Source: GCA-2401155 sp045047085 (GTDB lineage: Bacteria; Pseudomonadota; Alphaproteobacteria; Rhizobiales; Rhizobiaceae). Taken from it: a stretch of 64,000 nt of DNA. The notes beneath the pieces are model-generated. The model worked only from the letters and a program-made list of their open reading frames with translations. It was not told the origin of the DNA and made no database searches. Shown one piece after another: positions 1 through 8,170 of this stretch; within the stretch, counting starts at the first letter, position 1; each line of letters starts with the position of its first letter. The DNA lies in assembly GCA_045047085.1 (NCBI GenBank), contig JASFYT010000042.1, forward strand, positions 7,220 to 71,219, in the 5' to 3' direction. The translations under genes were made by a program, and so were the position numbers.

Positions 1-527
1 TTCCCGTCGATAAAAATTCGGAAATTCTCTAGAAATTCTTTTAACTGGCTTTGGTTCTTATCCGAGTTCAGAATGTCGCGTATTTCCATTGGAGACTTTT
101 GTATTAAATGAAAGGCCAGATAGTTTTCTTCATCAAATTTCGAGGTGATTGTGTGCAAGACTCTTCGGAGGTCACGAAGCATGTCCTCCCCGCGATGCGA
201 TGCGTGTAGCAAAGCCACCGGTTTATATATTATCTCGTCTCGCGATACCATCCAGTCGATCGCATTTTTCAGTCCCCCAGGAATAGTGCGTACATATTCT
301 GGGCTTGAGATTACAACTCCATCTGCTTTTGCGATAAGATCACAAAACTTCAGCACCAGTGACGGTGTGTGTATACCTTCTAAATCGGGTGAAAAAACAG
401 GAAGATCACGCAAACCATCAAACAACCGAACATTAATGTCTAACGGAGCAATCTCTGCAAGATACTTCAACAATTCGGTGTTGGTGGATAGCTGTCGTGT
501 GCTGCCGGAAATGGCAAGAATATTCAT
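1..527 (-). CDS. NADPH-dependent FMN reductase family protein (C-terminus beyond window)
   Basis: The minus strand reads open from an ATG at 527 to the window edge, giving 175 residues with no stop. The start MNILAISGSTR has the GSxR phosphate-binding loop of flavodoxin-like NAD(P)H:FMN/quinone reductases. Further on, ISSPEYVRTIPGGLKNAIDW matches the family's PEY...PG.LKNAIDW signature that contacts FMN and the dimer partner. The family makes cytosolic flavoproteins that reduce FMN, quinones or azo and chromate compounds; the substrate cannot be told from sequence. The 3' end is missing. The gene is read in the same direction as eipB, 21 bases upstream, so co-transcription is possible. Confidence 0.85.
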   Translation of the reverse strand, partial: MNILAISGSTRQLSTNTELLKYLAEIAPLDINVRLFDGLRDLPVFSPDLEGIHTPSLVLKFCDLIAKADGVVISSPEYVRTIPGGLKNAIDWMVSRDEIIYKPVALLHASHRGEDMLRDLRRVLHTITSKFDEENYLAFHLIQKSPMEIRDILNSDKNQSQLKEFLENFRIFIDG

Positions 528-548
528 CTTACGCCCCTACCTTAGTGC

Positions 549-1400
549 CTATTTACAATCCCCCTTGTCCAGAATTTCCAACTCCTGCAAATCAGCCCGT
601 AGGGAATAGTCTGGATAAGTCATTACCAATTTCCGTGATATTCCGTTTTCATAAAGCAAAAAGGCCGCCTCATACATTGGCAGGCTTTCCCCACTTTTGT
701 CGGTCGAATGTTTGAAATAGCTGATGGTAACCGGCCAGGCTTTTTGACCATCAAACTTACTGACGACATCCGTTTTTTCGTTTTTTATGGGTGACGCAAA
801 GGATTTGGCATTGCCAATGACGCTGGTGCTGGCCATCACCTCGTCTCCCTTGCCCGAGCCATCAAAAATATCTTTTTGGAAAAAATGCCGACCAGCTTTT
901 GCTTCTTCGATCACTTGCACCAAATGGGTCGAAACAAACATTCCTTTGACCAGATCAAGTTCGCGTTTTTCAGGCCTTAAAAGGCTCACCTTTATTCCGC
1001 TTTCAGAGTTGCGTGCGCTGCCTTGAACATTAGCATCCGCCACCTCATTGACGAAACTCTTCGTCTGGAATGAAAATTCCTTACCATCCGGACTTTCATA
1101 GGTAGAAGTCTGTTGATCCGTTAAAAATTGGTTTTTGCTGGTGACCACATTGGTAACAAAACGATATTGCACGGAAATGCCGTCGCATTCATTCCCGTTT
1201 ACTTCATAAACAATCCTGCCGCTCATCCCTTTTATGCCAGAGCGGTCCTTAGCTGCCTCCAAAATAACATCGTAGACTGCCCGATGAGGGACCAAAGTTC
1301 CAAACCCGCCAGCTGCAGCAAGGTCCGGTGCGAGGATCGCTATTGGTGCCCATAAATAAAGGGTTGAAAATAGTTTTTTTGAGAACAAAGGCTTTGTCAT
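549..1400 (-). CDS. eipB: EipB-family cell envelope integrity protein (DUF1849)
   Basis: The 283-residue protein has an N-terminal signal sequence (hydrophobic residues about 11-30) and then the VPHRAVYDV opening typical of DUF1849, described as EipB in Brucella, a periplasmic beta-spiral protein needed for envelope integrity. Two cysteines, C72 in NECDG and C282 in the last residues, match the positions of the disulfide pair known in EipB. The length agrees with the family. It probably acts in the periplasm; the binding partner is unknown. The neighbour downstream is an FMN reductase and upstream is a divergent glycerophosphodiesterase. The assignment rests on motif and length recognition, not on a search. 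Confidence 0.85.
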   Translation of the reverse strand: MTKPLFSKKLFSTLYLWAPIAILAPDLAAAGGFGTLVPHRAVYDVILEAAKDRSGIKGMSGRIVYEVNGNECDGISVQYRFVTNVVTSKNQFLTDQQTSTYESPDGKEFSFQTKSFVNEVADANVQGSARNSESGIKVSLLRPEKRELDLVKGMFVSTHLVQVIEEAKAGRHFFQKDIFDGSGKGDEVMASTSVIGNAKSFASPIKNEKTDVVSKFDGQKAWPVTISYFKHSTDKSGESLPMYEAAFLLYENGISRKLVMTYPDYSLRADLQELEILDKGDCK

Positions 1401-1512
1401 TTGCGCACATTACATCCTATGATTATTCAAATTTCAATTGCGTCTATGAGTCCACGACCTAACAGTTTCTGCAAGAGAATTCAGACAATAATACGAATAT
1501 TATGGCAATGCT

Positions 1513-2265
1513 ATGAATGAACGCGCGAACAAAGCCCGCTGGATTGCCCAGCGCCCGATCACCCACAGAGCACTACATGACGAGACCAAAGGCATCATAG
1601 AGAACAGTCGTTCAGCTGTGATTGCCTCGATTGAGGCAGGTTATCCCATCGAAGTTGACCTTCAACCTTCGCTCGATCATGTGCCTATGATTTTTCACGA
1701 TTACACTCTGGACCGTGTGACCGCTACTACCGGTGAATTACGCGACCGCACGGCCACTGAGCTGCGAAAATTAAGGCTGAAGGATACAGATGATACCATC
1801 TGGTCCCTCAGCGAATTACTGGAAATTGTATCGGGTAAAGTCGGGTTAGTTCTTGAATTAAAAGGACGCGCTGGGGCCGATGAAGGATTTGTTCAATCTG
1901 TTGCCGCAGCTTTGGATGGCTATACAGGAGACGTTGCAATCATGTCGTTCAATCACTGGCTGCTTGCTGATGCCAATCAGTTCGCACCCGATTTGATCTT
2001 GGGCCAAACAGCAAAAGGCGATGATGCCCTGTACAACGTCAATGAAGAAGCAAGGCTTGCCTATGGAGTAGCTTTTGTTTCCTATAAATTCGCCGATCTC
2101 GACTGTCGGTTCATAAAGGAAGTTCGCGCGAGCGCCATGCCCATAATTTGCTGGACGGTCAAGTCTCAAGAAGATGCAAATATCGCCTATAAACGATCCG
2201 ACCAAATTACATTCGAGGGCTTCGTTCCCGACGATAAAAGCTCGACGGACGATATGGCTGGATGA
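1513..2265 (+). CDS. Glycerophosphodiester phosphodiesterase
   Basis: The 250-residue TIM-barrel enzyme hydrolyses glycerophosphodiesters to glycerol-3-phosphate and an alcohol. Family signatures are visible: an HRA loop near residue 18 followed by EN at about 30, EVDLQPS at about 47 and FHDYTLDRVT at about 61, which supply catalytic histidines and metal-binding acidic residues; LVLELKG lies near 116. There is no signal peptide, so it is likely cytosolic, like UgpQ. It starts a plus-strand run with the COG3146 gene (11 bases later) and the HIT gene, probably one transcript. The first residue of the usual AHRG motif is T (THRA), a mild variation. Confidence 0.88.
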   Translation: MNERANKARWIAQRPITHRALHDETKGIIENSRSAVIASIEAGYPIEVDLQPSLDHVPMIFHDYTLDRVTATTGELRDRTATELRKLRLKDTDDTIWSLSELLEIVSGKVGLVLELKGRAGADEGFVQSVAAALDGYTGDVAIMSFNHWLLADANQFAPDLILGQTAKGDDALYNVNEEARLAYGVAFVSYKFADLDCRFIKEVRASAMPIICWTVKSQEDANIAYKRSDQITFEGFVPDDKSSTDDMAG

Positions 2266-2276
2266 TAGTCTAAACC

Positions 2277-3467
2277 ATGGCTGCGGAATATCAGATACGG
2301 GTCTTGGCGTCGCTTGATCAAATCGAGCCGGATCAATGGAACCAATTGTCCCGGCAATGCGCCGGGCTTAATAAGGATTCGCCGCCAAAACCTGCCAATC
2401 CATTTCTCTCCCATGAATTTTTATATGCTCTGGAAAAGAGCGGTTCTGCCGATGCAAGCACCGGGTGGCTTGGCCGGCATCTCATTTTAGAAAGTGACGA
2501 TGGTATACCAATCGGTGCCCTGCCTTGTTATCTAAAAAACCACAGTCAGGGTGAATATGTTTTCGACCACGGCTGGGCCGATGCATTCATGCGTGCCGGT
2601 GGCAATTATTACCCAAAACTTCAATGCTGTATCCCATTTACGCCGGCAACGGGACCACGTCTGCTTGTGCCAGAAGGTGCAAATTCTGATGCGTCCAAAA
2701 TGGCCCTCGCACAAGGGCTACGCCAACTGACCGAACGCCACGGCGCATCATCGGCACACATAACCTTCATAGAAGAAGAAGGTGCAGGTTTTTTCGAATC
2801 TCAAGGATATCTAAGACGAACGGACCAGCAATTTCATTGGCATAACCGCGACTTCAAGGATTTCGATGACTTCCTAGCCAGCCTGTCTTCACGTAAACGC
2901 AAGAACATCCGCAAGGAACGAATAACGGCCCTGCAATCAGGTGAATTGGAAATCATTCACCTCTCTGGGGACCAATTGACCGAAGAAGTATGGGATATAT
3001 TCTTCCAATTCTATACTGACACCGGCTCGCGCAAATGGGGCCAACCATACCTCACTCGAGAATTCTATTCCCTGATTGGCCAATCTATGGCCGACCAAAT
3101 ACTCCTTGTTATGGTAAAGCGCGAAGGGCGATATGTGGCGGGAGCCATAAATTTTGTCGGTGACGATTGTCTCTACGGACGGCATTGGGGTTGTATTGAA
3201 GATCATCCGTTACTGCACTTCGAAGTCTGTTATTATCAGGCCATCGAATATGCCATAATCCATAACCTTGCCAGAGTTGAAGCAGGCGCACAGGGCGACC
3301 ACAAATTATCGCGTGGATATGAACCCGTAACCACTCATTCGGCTCACTGGATTGCTCATCCAGGGCTTAGAGATGCAGTTGAAGACTATCTGCAAACAGA
3401 ACGCCAACACGTGCAATTGGAGAATGAGGCGCTAAGGGCCCATTCTCCCTTTAAAAAAGAAAGCTGA
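2277..3467 (+). CDS. COG3146/DUF482 family GNAT-like N-acyltransferase
   Basis: The 396-residue protein belongs to the family annotated as 'peptidogalycan biosysnthesis/recognition' or DUF482. Recognisable parts are NPFLSHEFLYALE (about residue 42), GWLGRHL, a YVFDHGWADAF stretch and the RKRKNIRKER helix near 208, then a FemX-like C-terminal acyltransferase fold with EAGAQGDHKLSRGYEP near 350. The true substrate of the family is not established. It starts 11 bases after the phosphodiesterase and ends 11 bases before the HIT gene, so the three are probably co-expressed. No signal peptide is visible. The family call is solid; the function is not. Confidence 0.85.
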   Translation: MAAEYQIRVLASLDQIEPDQWNQLSRQCAGLNKDSPPKPANPFLSHEFLYALEKSGSADASTGWLGRHLILESDDGIPIGALPCYLKNHSQGEYVFDHGWADAFMRAGGNYYPKLQCCIPFTPATGPRLLVPEGANSDASKMALAQGLRQLTERHGASSAHITFIEEEGAGFFESQGYLRRTDQQFHWHNRDFKDFDDFLASLSSRKRKNIRKERITALQSGELEIIHLSGDQLTEEVWDIFFQFYTDTGSRKWGQPYLTREFYSLIGQSMADQILLVMVKREGRYVAGAINFVGDDCLYGRHWGCIEDHPLLHFEVCYYQAIEYAIIHNLARVEAGAQGDHKLSRGYEPVTTHSAHWIAHPGLRDAVEDYLQTERQHVQLENEALRAHSPFKKES

Positions 3468-3478
3468 GGTCAATCAAC

Positions 3479-3895
3479 ATGTATGATGAAAACAATATTT
3501 TTGCCAGAATTTTACGCGGAGAAATTCCCTGCAACAAGGTCTATGAAGATGATGAAACATTCGTCTTCATGGACATCATGCCGAGAAGTAACGGTCATTG
3601 TCTGGTTATTCCCAAAACACCGACCCTCAACATTCTGGACTGCGATGAAGCTACATTGGCAGCAGTAATGAGAACTACAAAGAAAATGGCCATCGCCTGC
3701 AAAAAAGCATTTGGTGCCGATGGCATAACAGTTCAGCAATTTAATGAAAGTGCAGGCGGACAGGTGGTTTTTCATCTGCACGTTCACGTCATACCGCGTT
3801 TTGAAGGCGTGAAACTAGGCCCCCATACTGGCGACATAGAAGCAGCGAACATGCTTGCAGAAAATGCAGAGAAATTGATTGCAGCCCTTGGCTAG
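3479..3895 (+). CDS. HIT family (histidine triad) nucleotide-binding protein
   Basis: The 138-residue protein carries the histidine triad HLHVHVIPR with H99, H101 and H103, the nucleotidyl-hydrolase active site of the HINT branch. The N-terminal FARILRGEIPCNKVYEDD is also typical. HINT proteins are cytosolic dimers that cleave aminoacyl- or purine-phosphoramidates from AMP. This is the last gene of a three-gene plus-strand run; after its stop comes a GC-rich structured intergenic element. Length and motif spacing are normal. Confidence 0.93.
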   Translation: MYDENNIFARILRGEIPCNKVYEDDETFVFMDIMPRSNGHCLVIPKTPTLNILDCDEATLAAVMRTTKKMAIACKKAFGADGITVQQFNESAGGQVVFHLHVHVIPRFEGVKLGPHTGDIEAANMLAENAEKLIAALG

Positions 3896-3907
3896 CAGTA
3901 AGTCTGA

Positions 3908-3998
3908 CTTGGGTTGACTTACCTCAGGTAGCGAAGAGCTACCCGGCGCTAGCTGCGCCGCCCAAACGGAGGCCCAAGCGCAAGCTTGATACGGCCGT
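3908..3998. ncRNA. GC-rich multi-hairpin intergenic element, possible structured RNA
   Basis: Between the HIT gene and the acidic protein lies a compact element distinctly richer in G+C than its surroundings. Two perfect hairpins abut directly: GGTAGC-GAAGA-GCTACC (3927-3943) and CGGCGC-TAGCT-GCGCCG (3944-3960). They are enclosed by a possible outer stem CTTGGG (3908-3913) with CCCAAG (3973-3978). Alternatively, CAAGC-GCAA-GCTTG (3975-3988) forms a GNRA-capped hairpin that competes with the outer stem. The palindrome ACGGCCGT follows at 3991-3998. There is no T-run, so it is not a standard terminator. It could be an sRNA, a 3'-UTR structure or a dispersed palindromic repeat; I do not recognise the family. 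Confidence 0.4.
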
Positions 3999-4061
3999 GA
4001 GAACAAACAATTCTAGATCGATTCCGTCAAAGACAGAATCGACCCAGCACCACAAACGAAA

Positions 4062-4090
4062 ATAGCGGCACTGGAAACCAATGCCGCTAT
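4062..4090 (-). terminator. Likely Rho-independent terminator of the 4119-4850 gene
   Basis: A perfect 9-bp stem ATAGCGGCA/TGCCGCTAT with an 11-base loop lies 28 bases after the stop of the minus-strand gene. Read on the minus strand it is followed by ATTTTCGTTTG, a T-rich stretch. A second weaker hairpin, TCGATTC/GAATCGA, lies next to it at 4018-4042. Confidence 0.65.
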
Positions 4091-4118
4091 CGCCATGTAA
4101 CGTAGATGGATAATTTAC

Positions 4119-4850
4119 CTAGTTTACTGAACTGGCAGAACCGTTCGTTGCTGAGATAGCCATGGAACTAAATGGATTATTCTTTTCCAAAGGGTCCTTT
4201 TCCGAGCTATCTGAGCTAGCTTCAATCATCTCATTAAGTGCGTCTTCAAGATTTGATTCAAGAACATCGGATTGGGCCGGATCAATATCTCTCTTCACTT
4301 CTTTAACAATTTCTGGTTTGGCTATTACGTCTACCGACACTTCCGGCATAGCGTTAAGAGCCTCAACGATGTCTTCAGAAACGTCTTCAATTACGCTCTC
4401 CGAGGTCTCGTTGATTGGCTCCGAAACAGTTTCAAACGTGGTTTCTTCTGCATGAAGCTTTACCACTTCGGATGTATCAGTGGTCTTTTCAACTGAGGGC
4501 ACTTCGTTCACCTGCTCAGTTACAACTTCTACGGTCTCAACTGAAGCTTTTTCGTTAGTTTGTTCTGCTACCACTTCAACTGGAGTTTCTTTGGTCTCTG
4601 AATTTGAATCTTCTAGAAACTGAATTGAATCGGCCTCTACGGTTTCAACTGCTACTTCCTCAACAGTTTCAGGTGCAGCTTCTACTGCCTCCGTCACAGC
4701 TTCTTTCGGCGATGCCTCAATCGGTCCGAAGGCTGTTTCCAAATCGGTGATCAGGCTCTCTAGCGATTGCACCAATTTAAAATCTGGATTTTGTTTTAAC
4801 CGATCCTGCGCGTCGCTCAGCATCATTTTTAGTTGTTCTAGTTGTTCCAT
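4119..4850 (-). CDS. Acidic, Val/Glu/Thr-rich hypothetical protein
   Basis: I do not recognise this 243-residue protein. Its first 40 residues (MEQLEQLKMMLSDAQDRLKQ onward) look like a short amphipathic or coiled-coil helix. The rest is low-complexity and very acidic, with degenerate repeats of ETVE, VEVV and TEQ(V/T)NE between about residues 55 and 170, then a segment rich in D, E and S. There is no signal peptide or membrane segment, so it is probably an intrinsically disordered cytosolic protein. It lies downstream of clpA on the same strand (81 bases apart) and may be read with clpS-clpA; a terminator hairpin follows it. No function is proposed. Confidence 0.7.
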   Translation of the reverse strand: MEQLEQLKMMLSDAQDRLKQNPDFKLVQSLESLITDLETAFGPIEASPKEAVTEAVEAAPETVEEVAVETVEADSIQFLEDSNSETKETPVEVVAEQTNEKASVETVEVVTEQVNEVPSVEKTTDTSEVVKLHAEETTFETVSEPINETSESVIEDVSEDIVEALNAMPEVSVDVIAKPEIVKEVKRDIDPAQSDVLESNLEDALNEMIEASSDSSEKDPLEKNNPFSSMAISATNGSASSVN

Positions 4851-4931
4851 AAAATCATCCTCGCCGCCTGGCCAGTCTTTCCAATTTAGATTTTTACTGC
4901 ACGGCGAGTTTTGATTTGAATCGTGACGAAA

Positions 4932-7349
4932 TCAAGTCTTAAGAGGAACCTTGGGAACAGAACCCTGTCCGCCATCTTTGCCTTTGCCTGATGGTTTCGA
5001 GTTTCGCGACTTTGCTTTGGTCACGCGCTTCTTCGTCGGCTTAGTCGGTTTTTTCGGTTTAATAGCTTTGTATTCGACTGAATCAAGCTCCAGAATCTTC
5101 TTGCCGTCTTTGTCCTCAATAACGCTGACTTTAACGGTCCCACCGTCCTTTAGGCGTCCAAACAGCACTTCATCGGCCAGTGGTTTTTTGATATATTCCT
5201 GAATAACACGGGCAAGTGGACGCGCCCCCATCCGGTCATCAAAACCACGTTTTGCGATCCATGAAATGGCATCTTCGCTTAGATCAAATGTAACTCCGCG
5301 CTCGGAAAGTTGAGCTTCAAGCTGCATAATAAATTTTTGCACAACCCTGTGGATAACTGGTGTTGGCAATGTTCCGAACGGAACGATGGCATCCAACCGA
5401 TTTCTGAATTCAGGAGCAAAGAGTCGATTGATCGCTTCTTCGTCGTCACCGGTACGTTTTTGCGAGCCAAAACCAATAGCAGATTTCTGGGCTTCAGAGG
5501 CGCCCGCATTTGTGGTCATGATGATAATAACATTGCGGAAATCAACCGCTTTACCATTGTGATCAGTTAGTTTGCCATGATCCATTATTTGAAGCAAAAT
5601 ATTGAACAGATCCGGATGCGCTTTTTCAATTTCATCCAATAACAATACACAATGTGGATGCTGATCAATACCGTCTGTAAGCAACCCGCCCTGATCGAAT
5701 CCCACATATCCGGGAGGCGCACCAAGCAGTCTGGAAACCGTATGGCGCTCCATGTATTCAGACATATCAAAGCGCAGCAATTCAACGCCCAGAGCGCTGG
5801 CCAGTTGTTTTGCAACTTCTGTTTTACCAACCCCTGTCGGGCCGGAGAAAAGGTATGAGCCAATTGGTTTATCAGGTTCACGCAAACCGGCTCGGGATAA
5901 TTTGATGGCAGAAGTCAGCGCTTCAATTGCTGTATCCTGACCATAAACAACCCGCTTGAGTTGTGTTTCAAGATTGGACAAAACAGTTGCGTCATCTTTG
6001 GAAACCGTTTTGGGCGGAATTCGGGCCATTGTCGCAACGGTTTCTTCGATCTCTTTGACGCCAATTTCTTTTAGGCGTTTTTCAACCGGAAGCAGTTTTT
6101 GCGAGGCACCAGACTCGTCCACCACATCAATGGCTTTGTCGGGCAATTTACGATCATTGATGTAACGCGAGGAAAGTTCCACCGCTGTTTTGATTGCATC
6201 ATTGGTGTATTTCACATTGTGAAAATCTTCGAAATAAGGCTTGAGGCCTTTCATAATTTCAATTGCATCCTCGATAGTGGGTTCCACCACATCAATTTTC
6301 TGGAAACGACGCACCAGAGCCCGGTCCTTTTCAAAGAACTGGCGATATTCTTTGTAGGTGGTAGATCCAATGCAGCGGATTGCACCGCCAGAAAGCGCAG
6401 GCTTCAGCAAATTTGATGCATCCATTGCGCCACCGGATGTGGCCCCTGCCCCAATCACCGTATGAATTTCATCGATGAACAAGATAGCACCAGGAGTATC
6501 TTCGATTTCTTTGATAACTTGTTTCAACCGCTCTTCAAAATCACCGCGATAACGGGTTCCGGCCAGCAACGTGCCCATATCAAGAGAATAGATGGTGCAA
6601 TCGTTCAAAACTTCTGGCACTTCGCCATCGACAATACGTTTGGCCAAACCTTCAGCAATGGCAGTCTTGCCAACGCCGGGATCGCCCACAAATAGCGGAT
6701 TGTTTTTAGAGCGACGGCATAGAATTTGAACAGTCCGGTTGACCTCTTGCTCACGCCCGATCAGCGGATCGATTTTGCCGTCTTTGGCTTTTTGGTTCAG
6801 GTCAACACAATAGGCATTCAGCGCATCGACTTTGCCTTTGCCATCTTCATCATTATCGCTGTCCACTTCGTCCTCCATACCACGGATGGGCCGCGGTTCG
6901 GAGCTTCCCGGACGTTTGGCGATACCATGAGAGATGTAATTAACCGCATCATAACGGGTCATTTCCTGCTCTTGCAGAAAATAAGCCGCATGACTTTCAC
7001 GCTCTGCAAAAATTGCCACAAGTACATTGGCCCCTGTCACTTCATCGCGTCCGGACGATTGCACATGAATAACCGCCCGTTGAATCACGCGCTGAAAACC
7101 AGACGTAGGTTTTGCGTCTTCATCATAACCAGTCACAAGATTTGACAATTCTGTATCGATATAATCAATCAGATTTTCGCGCAGAAGCTGAATGTTGACA
7201 TTACAGGCATTCATTACGGCTGCGGCGTCAGAATCATCCAGCAGAGCCAGCAGTAAATGCTCAAGCGTCGCATATTCCTGACTACGTTCATTGGCAAATG
7301 TCAGAGCCTTGTGAAGGCTGTTTTCTAAACTGTCGGTAAAGGATGGCAA
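4932..7349 (-). CDS. clpA: ATP-dependent Clp protease ATP-binding subunit ClpA
   Basis: ClpA is the hexameric AAA+ unfoldase that feeds substrates to ClpP. The open frame continues up to 7583 through clpS, but the family start (PSFTDSLENSLHKAL) points to the TTG at 7349, with a GGAG ribosome binding site 6 bases upstream; this gives 805 residues. Clp N-terminal repeats cover about 1-145, the first Walker A is GDPGVGKT (222-229), with FIDEIHT as Walker B, and the second is GPTGVGKT near 500 with LLLDEIEKAH. The C-terminus has an extra basic Lys/Pro/Thr-rich tail of about 45 residues after the usual end. clpS lies 13 bases upstream and forms an operon with it. Confidence 0.96.
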   Translation of the reverse strand: MPSFTDSLENSLHKALTFANERSQEYATLEHLLLALLDDSDAAAVMNACNVNIQLLRENLIDYIDTELSNLVTGYDEDAKPTSGFQRVIQRAVIHVQSSGRDEVTGANVLVAIFAERESHAAYFLQEQEMTRYDAVNYISHGIAKRPGSSEPRPIRGMEDEVDSDNDEDGKGKVDALNAYCVDLNQKAKDGKIDPLIGREQEVNRTVQILCRRSKNNPLFVGDPGVGKTAIAEGLAKRIVDGEVPEVLNDCTIYSLDMGTLLAGTRYRGDFEERLKQVIKEIEDTPGAILFIDEIHTVIGAGATSGGAMDASNLLKPALSGGAIRCIGSTTYKEYRQFFEKDRALVRRFQKIDVVEPTIEDAIEIMKGLKPYFEDFHNVKYTNDAIKTAVELSSRYINDRKLPDKAIDVVDESGASQKLLPVEKRLKEIGVKEIEETVATMARIPPKTVSKDDATVLSNLETQLKRVVYGQDTAIEALTSAIKLSRAGLREPDKPIGSYLFSGPTGVGKTEVAKQLASALGVELLRFDMSEYMERHTVSRLLGAPPGYVGFDQGGLLTDGIDQHPHCVLLLDEIEKAHPDLFNILLQIMDHGKLTDHNGKAVDFRNVIIIMTTNAGASEAQKSAIGFGSQKRTGDDEEAINRLFAPEFRNRLDAIVPFGTLPTPVIHRVVQKFIMQLEAQLSERGVTFDLSEDAISWIAKRGFDDRMGARPLARVIQEYIKKPLADEVLFGRLKDGGTVKVSVIEDKDGKKILELDSVEYKAIKPKKPTKPTKKRVTKAKSRNSKPSGKGKDGGQGSVPKVPLKT

Positions 7350-7362
7350 AGAGAAGCTCCGT

Positions 7363-7710
7363 TCAGTTTTTTTCCAGTACACATTGTAATGGATGTTGAT
7401 GTTTTTGTGCGAAATCCATGACTTGAGTAACTTTGGTTTCAGCGATCTCATAGGTAAAGACCCCACATTCGCCAATGCCGCTATTATGGATATGCAACAT
7501 AATTTGGTTCGCCTGCTCAGGCGTTTTTGAAAAGAAACGTTCGAGGATATGAACGACAAACTCCATTGGGGTGAAATCGTCATTTAAAAGAATAACCCGA
7601 TAAAGGCTGGGCTTCTTGGTTTTGACGCGCGTACGCGTGACGGTACCAGTGCCGGTCCCATCGTCATCACCCTGCTTATCATCTCCTTGAAGTCGAGGTA
7701 TAAGGCTCAT
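7363..7710 (-). CDS. clpS: ATP-dependent Clp protease adaptor ClpS
   Basis: ClpS binds N-degron substrates and delivers them to ClpA. The 115-residue protein has a disordered Asp/Gly/Thr-rich N-terminal tail (about 1-35) followed by the conserved core: YRVILLNDDFTPMEFVVHIL (about 37-56), the region that forms the N-degron pocket, and HIHNSGIGECGVFTYEIAE, the helix and strand that contact ClpA. The last residues LQCVLEKN also fit. It is read together with clpA, 13 bases downstream. Confidence 0.96.
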   Translation of the reverse strand: MSLIPRLQGDDKQGDDDGTGTGTVTRTRVKTKKPSLYRVILLNDDFTPMEFVVHILERFFSKTPEQANQIMLHIHNSGIGECGVFTYEIAETKVTQVMDFAQKHQHPLQCVLEKN

Positions 7711-8170
7711 GTCTATTCGTTTGCACCCGTTAAATGTTTACCATGAAAATTACCGAAGATTGGACATGCCAGCAATTTTTGTGTTCCCGTGTTCATATAG
7801 TTCCAAATTCCAGCAAAACAATCTTTCTTCCTAGCAATTATGCACCCATGGCTAGGTGGTGCAAGTCGCCCATTCCATATTCAAGCGATTTTCCATCATT
7901 TCATTGTGCCGACTATTTCAAAAATATCTGGTGTGGAGCTTGAGAACCAACATTAACCATCTTCCAATGTGGGCAAGGTATAGTCGATAAAAAGCCACAT
8001 TTCGAACATATCAAATTTTCAACTTTTTCAGAACTATTTCTTCACTATAAACACATTGGTAACCCGCCTCCCCTATATTTCCGAAAGAGTTTGGATTTAA
8101 GTAGCATTTTATTTGTGTCCGCCAATCAGAAATGCCTCCATGTATTGGAGGAAATAGATAGGAATTAGTC
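7711..8170. other. Intergenic region between divergent clpS and DD-carboxypeptidase genes
   Basis: These 460 bases hold no convincing gene; an open frame at 7734-7943 has no recognisable sequence. The promoters of clpS and of the carboxypeptidase must lie here, but I cannot place them reliably. The one clear structure is a perfect hairpin, CCTCCA-TGTAT-TGGAGG (8135-8151), 19 bases before the GTG start. It hides a strong GGAGG, while a nearer AGGAA (8160-8164) is better spaced as ribosome binding site. Confidence 0.5.

Noticed and set aside
145..609. Plus-strand open frame of 154 codons at the left end
   Set aside because: It lies antisense to the FMN reductase and eipB frames, which have clear family motifs; its own translation shows none.
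3815..4006. Minus-strand frame through the GC-rich hairpin element
   Set aside because: It crosses the stop of the HIT gene and the hairpins; no coding signature, so the element is more likely structural.
7734..7943. Small open frame in the clpS/carboxypeptidase gap
   Set aside because: No recognisable motif, no good ribosome binding site and no signal or membrane pattern; best treated as intergenic.
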